Source: Sisyra terminalis
Lineage: Eukaryota; Arthropoda; Insecta; Neuroptera; Sisyridae
Assembly: GCA_958496175.1 (NCBI GenBank)
Contig: OY292274.1
Span: 51,532,630 to 51,596,629, forward strand
Length of the DNA: 64,000 nucleotides
Direction of reading: 5' to 3'
Shown here: one piece after another, positions 11,991 through 23,420 of the stretch
How the letters are laid out: each line of letters starts with the position of its first letter
How positions within the stretch are numbered: position 1 is the stretch's first letter
Made by a program: the position numbers and the translations under genes
The notes under the pieces: model-generated
What the model was told of the DNA's origin: nothing
The model's input: the letters and a program-made list of their open reading frames with translations, nothing else
Databases searched by the model: none

Positions 11991-13110
11991 TGGTATAGTT
12001 GCAATTTTTACACTAATATAAAACATAATAGACATAATAGTTGAGAAATACTATAATCTTTCAACCACAGCGAATTAAAAATGTACCAAATTGATTCCTA
12101 ACTATGAATTCACGTTTATGGGAAGAAAAAAAAATATAGCATAATGTAAATTAATAATATATCATTCACGCATACTTATATATTGCGTTCTGTAAACTTA
12201 TTAAGAATATTATAAAATATTGAATTGCTCAGCGTATTAAAAAAAAGTAAACTTTTGCAAGATTTTTATAAACTTCTTAAAATTATAGGTCAGGTAGCGA
12301 AATAATGACCGTCGCAAAATGCGTATAAAATTAATAGATATTTATCATATACCTATTATGTATTACAAGTCTCATGACTATAGCCACCAATTAGATCATA
12401 AGTTGGAAAATCTATAGTATTATAAATCAATTATAAATCAGTTATAGTGTCTATATAGTACATTAAATTATCTTCATAACTCAATATAAACTTATGCATT
12501 CTTTTTTATCTTATACGCTTCACTTTGTATTTTATAATATCAAATATTCGGAATCTATTTAAGTCATTCTTTGTGAGTATGATGCGAATTCTTGCCAGTC
12601 TTTTGTATATATTTTATGTGAATTGTATGACAAAAGTGGTTCCGAGTTATTAAATACCGATAAAAATGTTTATTGTTCACTATCAAAGCTCTAAACACCA
12701 CACAAATTACATCAAAATATTTGCTATGAAGAATAATTAAGTTTGAAATATAGAAAAGAAGTTTTTACTTATATAAAATATTATTTAAAACCTAAACTAA
12801 ACTTATTGTGAATATTGTTGAATCATTTCCGCTCTCCTTATTACGTGTATAAACAATAATATAAATGGATATTTGCTAATTAGTAAAATTATTTTACGAA
12901 TCATGAGTGAAATCTATCTGTATAGTCTAATAATTTATGGTTTTTACCGGTCTATTTTGGAAAATCAAAGAAAAGTTTAAAAGTATGAAGAATAAAATTA
13001 AGTACCTATGTATTTATTTATTATTTTAAATTGTTTCGAAAGTCTTTCAGTTGTAAATGTTGTCAATACAACTAAATTGTAACAGTAAGTAGTAGGTAAG
13101 TAATTGATAG
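11991..13110. other. Intergenic, possible upstream part of the next gene
   Basis: AT-rich. A first exon for the plus-strand gene at 13111 should lie here or further left, but I could not find one with a matching phase. Confidence 0.35.
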
Positions 13111-14245
13111 AAAATGATAATAAAAATGTGTCGATTACTTGCGATGTTCTTTTACGATTAAAGCATCTAAACTACAGGGAAGTAATTAAAGAATGTTCAT
13201 TATTCACCGCGGACGGACAGCCCATTCATCTTATTGGTAAGTTTTGTTGTATTAAAAACATTATTTTCTTTTTAATGTAGAACGTATTAAAGAAAATATA
13301 GAGATATAAAAATAATTTGGCGATGCATCTGGCTTTTAGCTATGAACTTTCAAGTTGTGAATTTAATCAATTGATAAGGTTTTCTTAAACTTCTTTCCAT
13401 ACTTTCTCATTTGTAAGTTTCACAAAGCAGGGCATAAAATCGAAAATTTTCGATTGTTAATTAACTTTGTTATGCTTTTATCCAGGTATTAAACAAGATT
13501 GTTCGTTTATTTCTAATAGTTAAAATTGCCATTGCGACATATTTACATACCAATTTATGTACCATTTATACAATCATATAGCTTTCATTATTTCCCCCAC
13601 ATATTTATTTATAGATTTAAAAAGGCGTTTAAATGATGTTACAGAGAAGTATGATTATAGGATTAGAATATTTGAATCTAAGTAAGTAGCGTATGACAAA
13701 TTTAATATTGAAATCTTAAATAGGCATATTGAAATACTTTGATAAAAATATTTTTTTTCATTGCAAAATTGCATCTGTCACATTGTTAACAACAATGAAA
13801 ACGTCGGGCATTCATAAATTTATGTTTATAAATCTAGGTGCTCATTAATCTTATTTTGGTATGTACGATTTGATCTTATACATTTAAATCTTAAAGATAT
13901 TTTTTCTAAATTGAAGCAAATTTTTAAATTTGATTAATCAAAAATTTAAGCTTAAAAGCACAGTAAATTTTCTAACTATACTTAAAGAATGTAGGCAAGA
14001 AACAATATCGAAACAATATTTCTTCAGTCAATTATAAAAAAAAAATTGTACAAAATATAAAAAATCATCCTTACATTGAATTAAGTTCCATTTTAGTCGC
14101 GTTTCGATTTGCTCAACTTTAGAAATAGCCACTTAAAGTGTATCGAATTTCTAGTGACTGTTGGAGATAAATTGCAGGCTTATGAAATCAATACCAGATG
14201 GAAAAAGTAAAGCAGAGAAGAATTCAGCAAAAAAGAAAATAGAAG
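13111..14245 (+). CDS. Unrecognised spliced gene, partial (three internal exons)
   Basis: Three exons join in consistent phase: about 13111-13237 (acceptor end tentative), 13615-13681 and 14178-14245. Each has a standard GT donor and AG acceptor, and the second has a strong pyrimidine tract. The first exon encodes a segment with DVLLRLKHLNYREVIKECSL followed by FTADGQPIHLI. The second encodes LKRRLNDVTEKYDYRIRIFE. The third is a lysine-rich tail with SIPDGKSKAEKN. The 5' end is missing: a TAA lies just upstream in frame and no ATG precedes the open part. A possible last exon begins at 14920 (matching phase) and adds an acidic stretch ending at a TGA at 14967-14969. I do not recognise the family. 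It looks like a small, mainly helical, charged protein. The gene could be real and short, or an internal part of a larger one. Confidence 0.5.
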
Positions 14246-16660
14246 GTAATCTCTGAAAATATAACATCTGCGTCTCATGTATATTCCTTCTTTTCAAGTA
14301 TATAAATATTGTAACCATTTAAATTATAATATTTAATTGAATGAAATAAGTTCAACAAGACATAATTTTTTTACTATTTCCAAACGAATGGTAAGATAGT
14401 ATAAAGCTTACTTTATGCATTTTTATATTGGATTTTTGTCACGTAAAAATGGGATTTGTCAATTTTATAAAGTGTAATAAAATAATATTCATATCACAGC
14501 TTTTGCAAATGGAAAATGATTTTAAATTAAACCTTTTAGGGGCAATTTTGTGAACGATAGAAGGTTATAGTGTTAAAGAAGTTATTATCAATCATTCAAA
14601 TTGATAAATAAGGATTAGGTTGAAATAACTAAAATGAACCAAATTTGTCTTTTAAAAATTGTTTTAAGGGTTTTGTGGTTAAAAGGGAAAAACGGATCAG
14701 TTTATATTCTTTGGTTTATATTACTCAGACATTTTACTTAAAGATAAATGTCTTCCGTGAAAATTTCTACGATACTACTGTGAAAACTTTCGAAAGAGGT
14801 ATAAAATATTAAGTTTACATAACTGTGTAGCAAATTGTTGGATAGGTATTTAGGGAATAATAATTTAGTTGAAAAAATTGATTATTAAATTATTGTTCTT
14901 GAATTATTGAGTTTCCAAGAGGTGATCAATGAATCTGAAAATGAGAGCGCAGATAGTCTTTTCCCTTGAGAAGCGGTAACTTCATTTGTTGGTTTGAGAT
15001 CAATCATTGGGATAATAAAATCAACCTTGTTAAAAGGCATTTTAATGTTCAAAAAAACATTAGAAGTTATTTAAAGCCATTTTAATTGTAATGATTTCTA
15101 CATGTCTCTAAATGCTTTTTTTTAAAAGGGAATGATATGGAAAACCATTAACGAGTGGCTTTAGTAGTAATATTTGCTCCTTGCAGAACAACATTAGAGG
15201 ATAAAAAACACACTAAAAGGATGATGAAATAAAATAAAACAAAATAAAAAAAAGTATTTAATTAAAGTTGATCAATTGCTCTACATTTATTGTGGACTTC
15301 GTAAAATTTGTAATTGAAGTATGTATGAAAATACGTAATATATAACGTTTTGTAATACATTAACGGGGCTTTATGTAAAAGTATGGGTAGATATCAAACA
15401 CACTACTTCATAATTATATGTTATACCCAATATAAGTATATACAATATACACCCACCATTAAGTTATTTTAAAGCGAACAATATCTTTGTTAAGGAAATG
15501 GCAATCCGAATAGTGCTTATGTGAGTATCAAATTTAGAGATAGTACACTTCTGAAATTACGGCGAATATAAAATGTGTAAACCACCTAACGATTTTTATT
15601 ACAATATTCTTTCCATCCCTATCTTCAATTACTTTCTTTTAATTTAAAATTCTTAAGTTAAAAATTTAATTATTACAAAGTGTAATTTGCAGTTGGGTTT
15701 ATTTAAGGGGGTAATGAACCCTGAATCGGAAAGTGGTACAAAACTTTAAAACTTTTGTCAAAACTACCCTTATTATAGATTTCAAAAATCCTTCTTTAAA
15801 TCAAAATATAAACAAAAAAAAAATCAGAGCTTTTCCTGGATTCTTAAGGGAAGTTTAGAAAATTTCCAACTATTCACCAAATTCATAAATCAAAACTATG
15901 AAATAAACCAAAAAAATACAGTACAGATTCCAAATCTAATATATCCAATATCGGAAATAATTCAACCCGAAACATATTACAAGCTTCTATAAAAAAAGAA
16001 GGGAACAGTTGCTTTTTTTTCGCCATTTTTGGTGAATATCAGTTAATATAAAATAAAAATTATTAAATATTGGTGTTTCCACTTTATTGCAGAAACATAT
16101 TTGGAAATTTCGTTTTGAGAAGTACATAATATTTATTTTTGAAGTGAAAACTTCTCTAGCATAATTGTGACTTGAATTTCATGAAATGAAAAACAACAGT
16201 TAGAAGAGATAAATGTATAAATCTAAAAGATTTAACGAACGAAAGAATGGAATAGAAAACTTTACAGTGTTTCTTATGTATGTGCGCACCTGCGTATTAC
16301 GCTGCTTGGGAATAGTTGTCTTAACAACCGTAGTGAATTGTGTATTGTTTAGATAAACATTTAATTATTTTGATCATTTTTGTAAAGTATACCGAAAACG
16401 AATACAGAATATTATCGTGATTATTAAAAAAAAAGAAGAAAACAAGACTGCAAGACCAGATGTACGTAAATTCTCAAAAAGAATATTCCAAAGATTTTAA
16501 GTGGAGACTTTAATGTAAATATTGTATTAAATACAACAATCTTTTTGATTGAGTTTCTGAATATAAAATTTAGTTTAAAATTGTGTAGCAGTCGCAATGT
16601 ATCAACAAGATCAAAAAAATTGACGATATAATACGTAATTACAAGTCATTTTCCATTATT
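14246..16660. other. Intergenic or intronic AT-rich sequence
   Basis: Contains the tentative last exon of the preceding gene at 14920-14969. A stop-free stretch on the plus strand near 14670-14810 lacks an ATG and resembles no family. Nothing else is supportable. Confidence 0.35.
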
Positions 16661-16663
16661 CAG

Positions 16664-16880
16664 TTATGATTGGCTGTTGGTGGGAAGACCCTCTCTTTGT
16701 TTTCTTTAAGGTTCGCTAACTAACTTTCGATCATCAAGCAGTGATTGGCAGTTGGTGAGAACGCATTTTTTACGTTATCTGCTCGATTCTTTCACTGATT
16801 TTCGATCACCCAGCAGTGATTGGCTGTTGGTGGAAACACCCTCTTTATGTTTTTTGCTTGGTTATTTCACTCGATGTAAT
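16664..16880 (+). repeat. Degenerate 75-bp tandem repeat, three copies
   Basis: Three units begin with GATTGGCTGTTGGTGG-like sequence at about 16668, 16743 and 16817. Each is followed by a CT-rich stretch and a TCGAT block. Each copy carries ATTGG, the reverse of a CCAAT box. The 65-codon open frame at 16816-17013 starts in the third unit and is probably incidental. Confidence 0.65.
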
Positions 16881-17111
16881 TAGTGGTATGCCAACGAGAA
16901 ATCTATTGATCAAATCGAAACTAAAGTATTTATTTCATACTTCAGTTACCATAAGCCCCTCATATCATTTACCGAAAATGCAAACTCGGAGTCTAGAAAA
17001 ATTTATATCATAACATAATGTGTGAATAAAGTGTAAAATCGTTTTTAAACTTGGTATCAATATTATCATAAGTAGACCCTACAATTATCTTACTCTTGAA
17101 ACTATATATTC

Positions 17112-17367
17112 GTCACATTCAAGGGCGGATTCAAGATTTTTTTCTGGGGGGGCACAATATCATCTTTCATTTGCAAGAACGTGAAAGGGACCACGAAAAA
17201 AATTGGCAATTCCAGCTAGAATTAGACTAGAGTTTCACTAATGTTCTTTCTGGTACTTTATTCATATATTTTCACAACTTTAATAGTTTGATTTGCTTCT
17301 AAGTATGTTCTGTTATGGAATCTCCACAGTACATAAAAATACCTCTAAATCCGCCCTTGGTCACATT
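17112..17367. mobile_element. hAT-type MITE, 240 bp, with 8-bp target duplication
   Basis: The element spans 17120-17359. Its ends are inverted: CAAGGGCGGATT on the left and AATCCGCCCTTG on the right. It is flanked by the exact 8-bp duplication GTCACATT (17112-17119 and 17360-17367). Non-coding. Confidence 0.8.
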
Positions 17368-18825
17368 TTCTTGAAGTTCACATTTTTGAAGATTTCACTT
17401 CTATCGCATGTGAACTCACATATGTGTTTTTTTCAATAATATTTGTTATTATTATTGAATATAAATTTTAATATATTTAATTAGTTCCTAAACATTTTGA
17501 CTTGAAATTTCGGGAGTATAGTTTTGAGGTGCGTAGCTATATAAAATTTCATAATTAGAAAATCGATAAAAAAGATTTTCGGCGCTCACTGCCCACTGTT
17601 TTAAAAGATGTGTCTACTTGAAAATTTATAAGAAGTTGATTTCTAAGGTGAAGTTTATCTCGAATATGGAAATTCTGCATACCGTGTATTGCGTGGTGCA
17701 TCAGTATTGTTAGGTAGATATGTATTTTTTGTTCTTTGCAATGAAATTGTGTTATAGGCAATCAAATAATGTATAGTTCGTGTTATGATCGAAATAAACA
17801 TCGCTAATGAATATGGGACAGAATAGGGTATCGTGCAGCGCTGAAAATATAATAATAATAATTATAATTATTAGTAATATTTAATAATTTATTGGCGTTG
17901 ATGCTGACGGTGGTGGTGTGTAATGTTTTGTAACAGCACAAGAGTGTAATTAATTAACTCTTTATTGGTATGTAATATGCATATTGTGCATGACCGTATA
18001 TTGGATATTGTTTCATTTTCCATTTGTGTTTCACATATGCAACATTTCATGACAAGCGGCTGTCACCGACACGCTCTCTTCACGACACATCTGATCGTGA
18101 CTGAAATATTGATACATTCCGCCATAATGAACGTCGTGTCCGCCCCCACATTTCCATGGGATTGGAAAAGTCGTTGCGAAAATCCACCACCGACCGACCC
18201 ATTCCATTATATGATAAATCTCTTTTAATGAACTCTATTGTGCAATTTAATTTTTTACTATAAATGTTTGTTATAACATTCACGGATTACATCCGGAACA
18301 AACAAGCATCACTTAGTGAAAATATTTTCTCCAATATCTCCACTTGCAATTCTTTTCACTATTGTTCGATTCTTTTTATATTATATTTGCGCAAAATTTC
18401 TACGTTCACGTGCTAAACATAAAAAAAAACATACAAACATAACTCGTGTTTTTTGCTTCAAAGAAATTTATTCGAATGAGTTATTATCTTGATTGTTTAA
18501 AAATATAAAAGGAATAAATTAGAATGAGTAAATAAGTTCATATTTTACTATAAAAGTATGTAATAAAATTAATCAATTGAATAACATAATTAAGAGAAGA
18601 CGAACGTGTTAAGACTACATAATATCATTCAAATACAAACTATTTTTGTGTTCATATTTATCATTTAATATTTGTCATTTTGATGAATTCTATAGAAAAA
18701 TATTGCGACAAGAAGCTAAAGATAGAACAACACTTGTTCTATTACTCATTTTTAAATGAACATGCACATATTCTCTATGATCAAGAAAAAATATGTTGTG
18801 AAGAAATGACTTAATTCTTAAATTA
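17368..18825. other. Intergenic with a GC-richer patch
   Basis: Mostly AT-rich. The block 18050-18220 is clearly GC-richer, and the open frames on both strands through it (plus 17965-18228, minus 18080-18283) resemble no family I know. It could be an exon or a conserved regulatory block. Confidence 0.35.
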
Positions 18826-18894
18826 ATGAATAAGAATATATGTCCTATGACTCAATTACTTCTTTATTATGACGCGTTTTTATTTATTATTCAT

Positions 18895-19306
18895 TATACC
18901 AACTCCACCAAAAGAAAACAAAAACATTTAAAATCAAACTTCAACAATATATTAAGTTTTACAATCGCCAACCTCTTAAAGAAAAATAACTTCAATACCG
19001 CATTTTCAACAAACAACAACATAATGAAAATTCTTAAACCATTGGAAAACAACCAAATTACAACGAAAAATAAACCGGAGTATATTAAATTAAATGTGGT
19101 TCCTGTAAAAAATTCTACATTGGCCAAACTGGTAGATCTTTCGGAACAAGATATAAGGGACATACATGAAAGAATCACATATGAACACCCTAGAAGAATA
19201 TACAATATACGAAGCACAGCATAAACTAGATCCAAATAATATCCTTAACGACAAATTATATAAAACAAATAACCTATATGAAATTCGTTTACAACTGACA
19301 AAATAA
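18895..19306 (+). pseudogene. Penelope-like element, GIY-YIG endonuclease remnant
   Basis: Frameshifted 3' part of a Penelope-like retroelement. Read in one frame, 18895-19078 gives the linker with STKRKQKHLKSNFNN and NNNIMKILKPLE. A shift then gives the endonuclease signature CGSCKKFYIGQTGRSF followed by RYKGH (19095-19172), with in-frame stops. A second shift gives LEEYTIYEAQ and a C-terminus ending at the TAA 19304-19306. GVY, YIGQTGR and the LEEYTIY helix are the expected GIY-YIG order in this class. The reverse transcriptase is absent. At least two frameshifts and several stops show it is dead. The 132-codon open frame covering the first part is not a separate gene. Confidence 0.7.
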
Positions 19307-20636
19307 TTATTACCTGATGATGACTATTATCTAGGACTATATATTATCTCATGTCTGAGTCCATATAGAAAGGGTTGACAACCAACCGTAGTACACAATT
19401 AGTAAGTAAGTTAATTACTTGACAGTTTTGCCCGAGAAGATTTTCAAAGATTTGAAATAATAAATTGTGTATATAGTTTTAAGATCCTTGTTCTGAAAAA
19501 ACAAAAATATACTTTTAAGAGTAATTCCTACAATAGCACTCCTAGGAAAAGTTAAAAAGCTTAATGCTCAGATATTTGTGTTACTTAAATATTATACTAT
19601 TACTTACTTACATGAGGCATTGAAATAAAATAATTAAGATTTTTTTAAAATTCTTTGAATTTCTACAACTTTCTTTATTTTGGTACTGCTTTTTACTAAA
19701 ATTAAGTTTTTACACAACTTTTAAACTATAATTGTCAGTTATAATTAATGTATAAGTTCAAAGCATTAAGTAAAAGGTACCAAAATTGAGCAGTAAATTA
19801 TTTTTTTCCGGAACTTATTGGACTTAAAATTTAACAGAATCATCAGAGTCGCGTTAAATTTATAAGGGATTTGAAACTAATTTAATTTATTTAATTAGAA
19901 ATTTTGGTTATTCAGATAACTTAGTCTTCTTCTTTCTTGTAATAATTTTTTTTTTGATAGTTTGAATTTTTATCTAACTTAATTCGGCAACTCTATGATA
20001 TTAACTCGAAATTTTTAAGTTGGGGAATGATTTTTCCAATTTGGCTACTTAAATTCACATTATTTCTAGTTTCTTTGGCCTTTTTAACACAAGAACACAA
20101 GTATGCATCTGTTATTTGTCTCTCCATAAATGTATGAAATGGTGGTTATCAAAAGTTTTCCGAAGCTTTTGATTTTGTTGGTGAATATTATTCCAGTATT
20201 ATTATTTCGTAGCTTCTTATATATAGTTACTATTTTATGTGGTTAAAATATAAACTGTAATATTCACAATTAAAAATTATAACTTATAATCTGTTCCAAG
20301 AAAATATTGTAGAAAAAGCTGTGAAACTGAATTCCAACTCTAGGATGTAATTTTTAGTAAAAAAATAGTTTTAAGTAATATTGTAATATATCTACTTAGT
20401 TTTTATTATTAATTTGATAAATTTTATTAACTATACTCTTTTGTGAAAATTTTGTAGTTCTTCTGGTTCAGAAGTAAAAGAATAAATAAATAAAAATAAA
20501 ATAACATTTAAAAAACTGAAGTTTATACCAGGGGTGGGCACCATTTTTCATCATTGGATCAAATTTCAATTTTCATATGATGATGCAGGCTAGAAAATTA
20601 ACCCTTGCGTTACCAGAAGGAATATATCGTATATTT
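19307..20636. other. Penelope-like 3' flank and intergenic sequence
   Basis: Just after the endonuclease stop, a CTGATGA word (19314-19320) sits where related elements carry a hammerhead-like core, but the GAAA half is not evident. Near 20530 a single hAT-like end word, CAGGGGTGGGCA, has no partner. Otherwise AT-rich. Confidence 0.35.
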
Positions 20637-20886
20637 ATGGGCACCCACAGAGTGGGGGGGGGGAAGGTGGGGCACTTGCCCCCCTGGATTGATGGAAAAT
20701 AGTCAAATAAAGTTACTTGTAATTTTAATCACTATGAAAATTGTCGCTACAGTATGTCCTTCATTACTACAGTGTCTTGTCCGTTCGTTCACCAAACAAA
20801 TATGCTACAGTAAATTAAAACTACATTAAAACAATGCAAAAAATATTTTGCCCCCCTCCTCCCAGAAAATTTTTCGCGGGCACCCA
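20637..20886. mobile_element. Probable MITE, 250 bp
   Basis: The left end ATGGGCACCCAC (20637) and the reverse complement of the right end, ATGGGTGCCCGCG (to 20886), are similar. Both ends have G- or C-rich runs (TGCCCCCCT-like) facing inward. The flanks agree only loosely, so the duplication is unclear. The small open frame across it has no similarity. Confidence 0.5.
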
Positions 20887-22771
20887 TGTGTATCCCATAA
20901 AAATCTTCGTGAAAATCAATGAAAATTCTAGAATAGAACAAATACCATACCTGGTAAATTAAGGGCTATCCAAAATCATTTACCAAATTAAAAAATATTA
21001 ATAAAACTATTTGAATAGGAAAACTATCAACTGAAATAGAAAATAGAAATAATATTTTTCTCAATTGGAATAGGTTATAAATAAAATTAAGATCTCAGGC
21101 CGGTGGTTGTCCTCCACTGGTTTATACCTAAGTTTCAATTTTTCATAAGTTTATAAAAGTATTTTAGGTCATTGAAAGTTTTGGAAAAGTTTATTTTTTT
21201 CTTCTCTGCACAATAAAAGAAAATGTAGCTCAAAAAAAACTAAAAATAAAACGTTTGGAAAGTTTTAGTTGATATTTAAGGTGGTAATTAAGAAGCCTAG
21301 TGTAATAAATTAAAGAGTGAATATTGATTTTATATTAAGAACGTTGCATTTGGTTTTTTTTCATTTTATTAGCTCTGCATTAATTACGTAGGAACTAAGG
21401 AATTGAAATGACGAGGAAAAAATCTAATTGTCTCGTAAATGAATGTAGTTAAAATAGTACGAAACGTCTGTTGTTAAGTTGAAGCAAAAAGAAAAGAAAA
21501 TAAGCTGGGACAGATTTGATATGTCTGATACGATGTTTTGTAAGGGTGGTGTTGGTTAGTGCCTCATGAATGGTCACTGATTTTGTTAGCAGACAACCAC
21601 GTTGTCTTCGTTCTACATTTTCTCGTAGAAGGTTTAGAAAGTTCATATATATGTATATATAAACTCTGTGTACTATATATACACCATATATACACTCTAT
21701 ATACACATATATATTACGCCGCGCTTAAACCCTTTCTTATCGCTAGTATTTACAGTCAGTGAGCCAAGAAACTATTTAGTTGGCGTAACCAACTAGAAAT
21801 TATATTTAATTTGAAATGCACTTGATATAAAGTGTGTACAAACAACTCAAGTGAAATGGTGGTCAAACTAAGATTAAAAAAATAACTTCTTACCCTTTTA
21901 GAACATTTTTAAGCAATTTACTTTAAAACATTCCATCAAATATAATAAAGACGCCCACCATTAGAAGCAGCGATCTTTTAATCAAAGAAAAGCGATTTCT
22001 TTGAAGGTTAAATTATAGAAATTCTCTTTAGCAGTAACCGTTTGCGAATGTTTTGTGTTCATATATACCTAAATGTTTGTACAAGGTAGAGTTTTAGCTT
22101 TAAGAACTATGGAAAAGCGATGGTCTGTATATAATAATATGTGGCAAGAAAATGGAATTGAAAGATGGACGAATGATGTGATGTTTTGTCATTTTGTATA
22201 GAGTTGCTGTCTATTGTTGGCCGACAAATACGATTCGTTGGACCAGAAGTATGATTAGAACGCGAAAAGAAAGCTTTTACAGGAATATGTAACTTGTAAG
22301 ATTTCTATTTCTCAGTAGAACACTTTTTTCGTTCATTTACTTTTTGAGATGGACTAATTTTTCTGAAAATGTAAGATAATTGGGATTAGACCATTATTTA
22401 ATGTATTTAATGTTTGTTTTCGGATTAAAAAGTTGATTAATTAGTAGTAACATTTGATATTACCTAAGTAAAATAACAATGAGAAACTAAAGGAAAACAT
22501 TTTTGAACATTTTTTTTCAATTTTCAACTTTTGTTAAATAATAGGAGGACTAAAAAGTAATTTCGTTTATTACACATAAAAGTAAACCACAAAGTTTTGA
22601 ATTAAGCTTTAATTTTAAGCCAATGATAAAACTACCCTTAATATCATTAACCTTTTGACATCTCCTTTGCAAATTTTTAATGCCCAACTAGTAAAAATCA
22701 ATTGATTACGAAGCAAAATTAGAGAAAATTACATTTTTAATATTATTGTAAAGTTTCAGATATTCGATGAT
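20887..22771. other. Intergenic with TA/CA microsatellite
   Basis: AT-rich. A TATATAC-type simple repeat occupies about 21643-21712. A moderately GC-rich run at 22080-22280 shows no recognisable coding. Confidence 0.4.
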
Positions 22772-23111
22772 AATAGATTAACAAAGTATTCAGAGGAATA
22801 GGATCAAAAATAATCAGTTAAAACTTGATTTATTACATTTGACGTTTTGGCTTCTTTATTGAGCCTTCCTCAGGTGTTCGTGAAAAATCGTTTAAACTTT
22901 GTTAATAATTATCATTGTTTTTAATTAATTTTTTATAGACATGACACAATTGGTAAAAACAATAATAAAACTTCCAAGATACATAAAAAGTTTTGCAATA
23001 AAAAATGAATAGTTTTTCGATAAAAAATAATAATTAAAAAAATCAGTTAAAAATTTACATTAGTTTAAAACTCAACCAATCCTAGTCCTCTGAATATTTT
23101 ATTAATCTATT
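22772..23111. mobile_element. TIR-bounded element carrying a hammerhead-like core
   Basis: Inverted ends of about 33 bases with a few mismatches: left 22772-22804 (AGTATTCAGAGGAATAGGAT) and right 23079-23111, whose reverse complement includes ATATTCAGAGGACTAGGAT. Inside, on the minus strand, lies a CCTGAGGAAGGC...AAACGTC motif typical of Penelope-type termini. Non-coding. Confidence 0.5.
22841..22873 (-). ncRNA. Hammerhead-ribozyme-like core (degenerate)
   Basis: The minus strand reads CTGAGGA, then GGCT...AGCC that can pair as stem II, then AAAACGTC. This is the hammerhead order CUGANGA, stem II, GAAA, with the G of GAAA changed to A. Stems I and III are not clear, so activity is unlikely. 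Confidence 0.35.
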
Positions 23112-23214
23112 TTGAATATTATTTAAGTTTTTTACCAAGAAAATATTGTAACGATTGAAATAGATAAAGATTCGATGAAACAACTTTCAACGGTTATGGG
23201 GGGTAAGGTATATC

Positions 23215-23420
23215 ACCTATTCTTAATTTATTAATTTTTTCCACAGCAATTCTTTTGTGCAGAGGAGTATTGCATTATCATGTTTCAGAATAAAGTTTTC
23301 TTTTTGGCAATTCTTGAGAACTTTTGAATAATTGGTTGGTCGACCAAAACTGATTAGGAACTTTTGATAGCTTTGCTAGCATGAATTTGATATCACTTCC
23401 TTCTTTAACATCTTATTGTT
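23215..23420 (-). pseudogene. Possible mariner/Tc1 transposase fragment
   Basis: On the minus strand a degenerate stretch includes ACATGATAATGCAA (HDNA, the second catalytic Asp motif). After a frameshift it continues with LHKRIAVEKIN and GDIPYPP, resembling the HPPYSPD region of mariner transposases. It is short, frameshifted and lacks visible TIRs, so the call is tentative. Confidence 0.3.

Noticed and set aside
14670..14810. Stop-free stretch as an exon of the gene at 13111
   Set aside because: No good donor with matching phase, and the reading frame shows no similarity. Such lengths occur by chance.
18894..19235. 113-codon minus-strand open frame
   Set aside because: Antisense shadow of the Penelope-like endonuclease remnant. 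The hydrophobic composition is the reverse image of lysine- and asparagine-rich codons.
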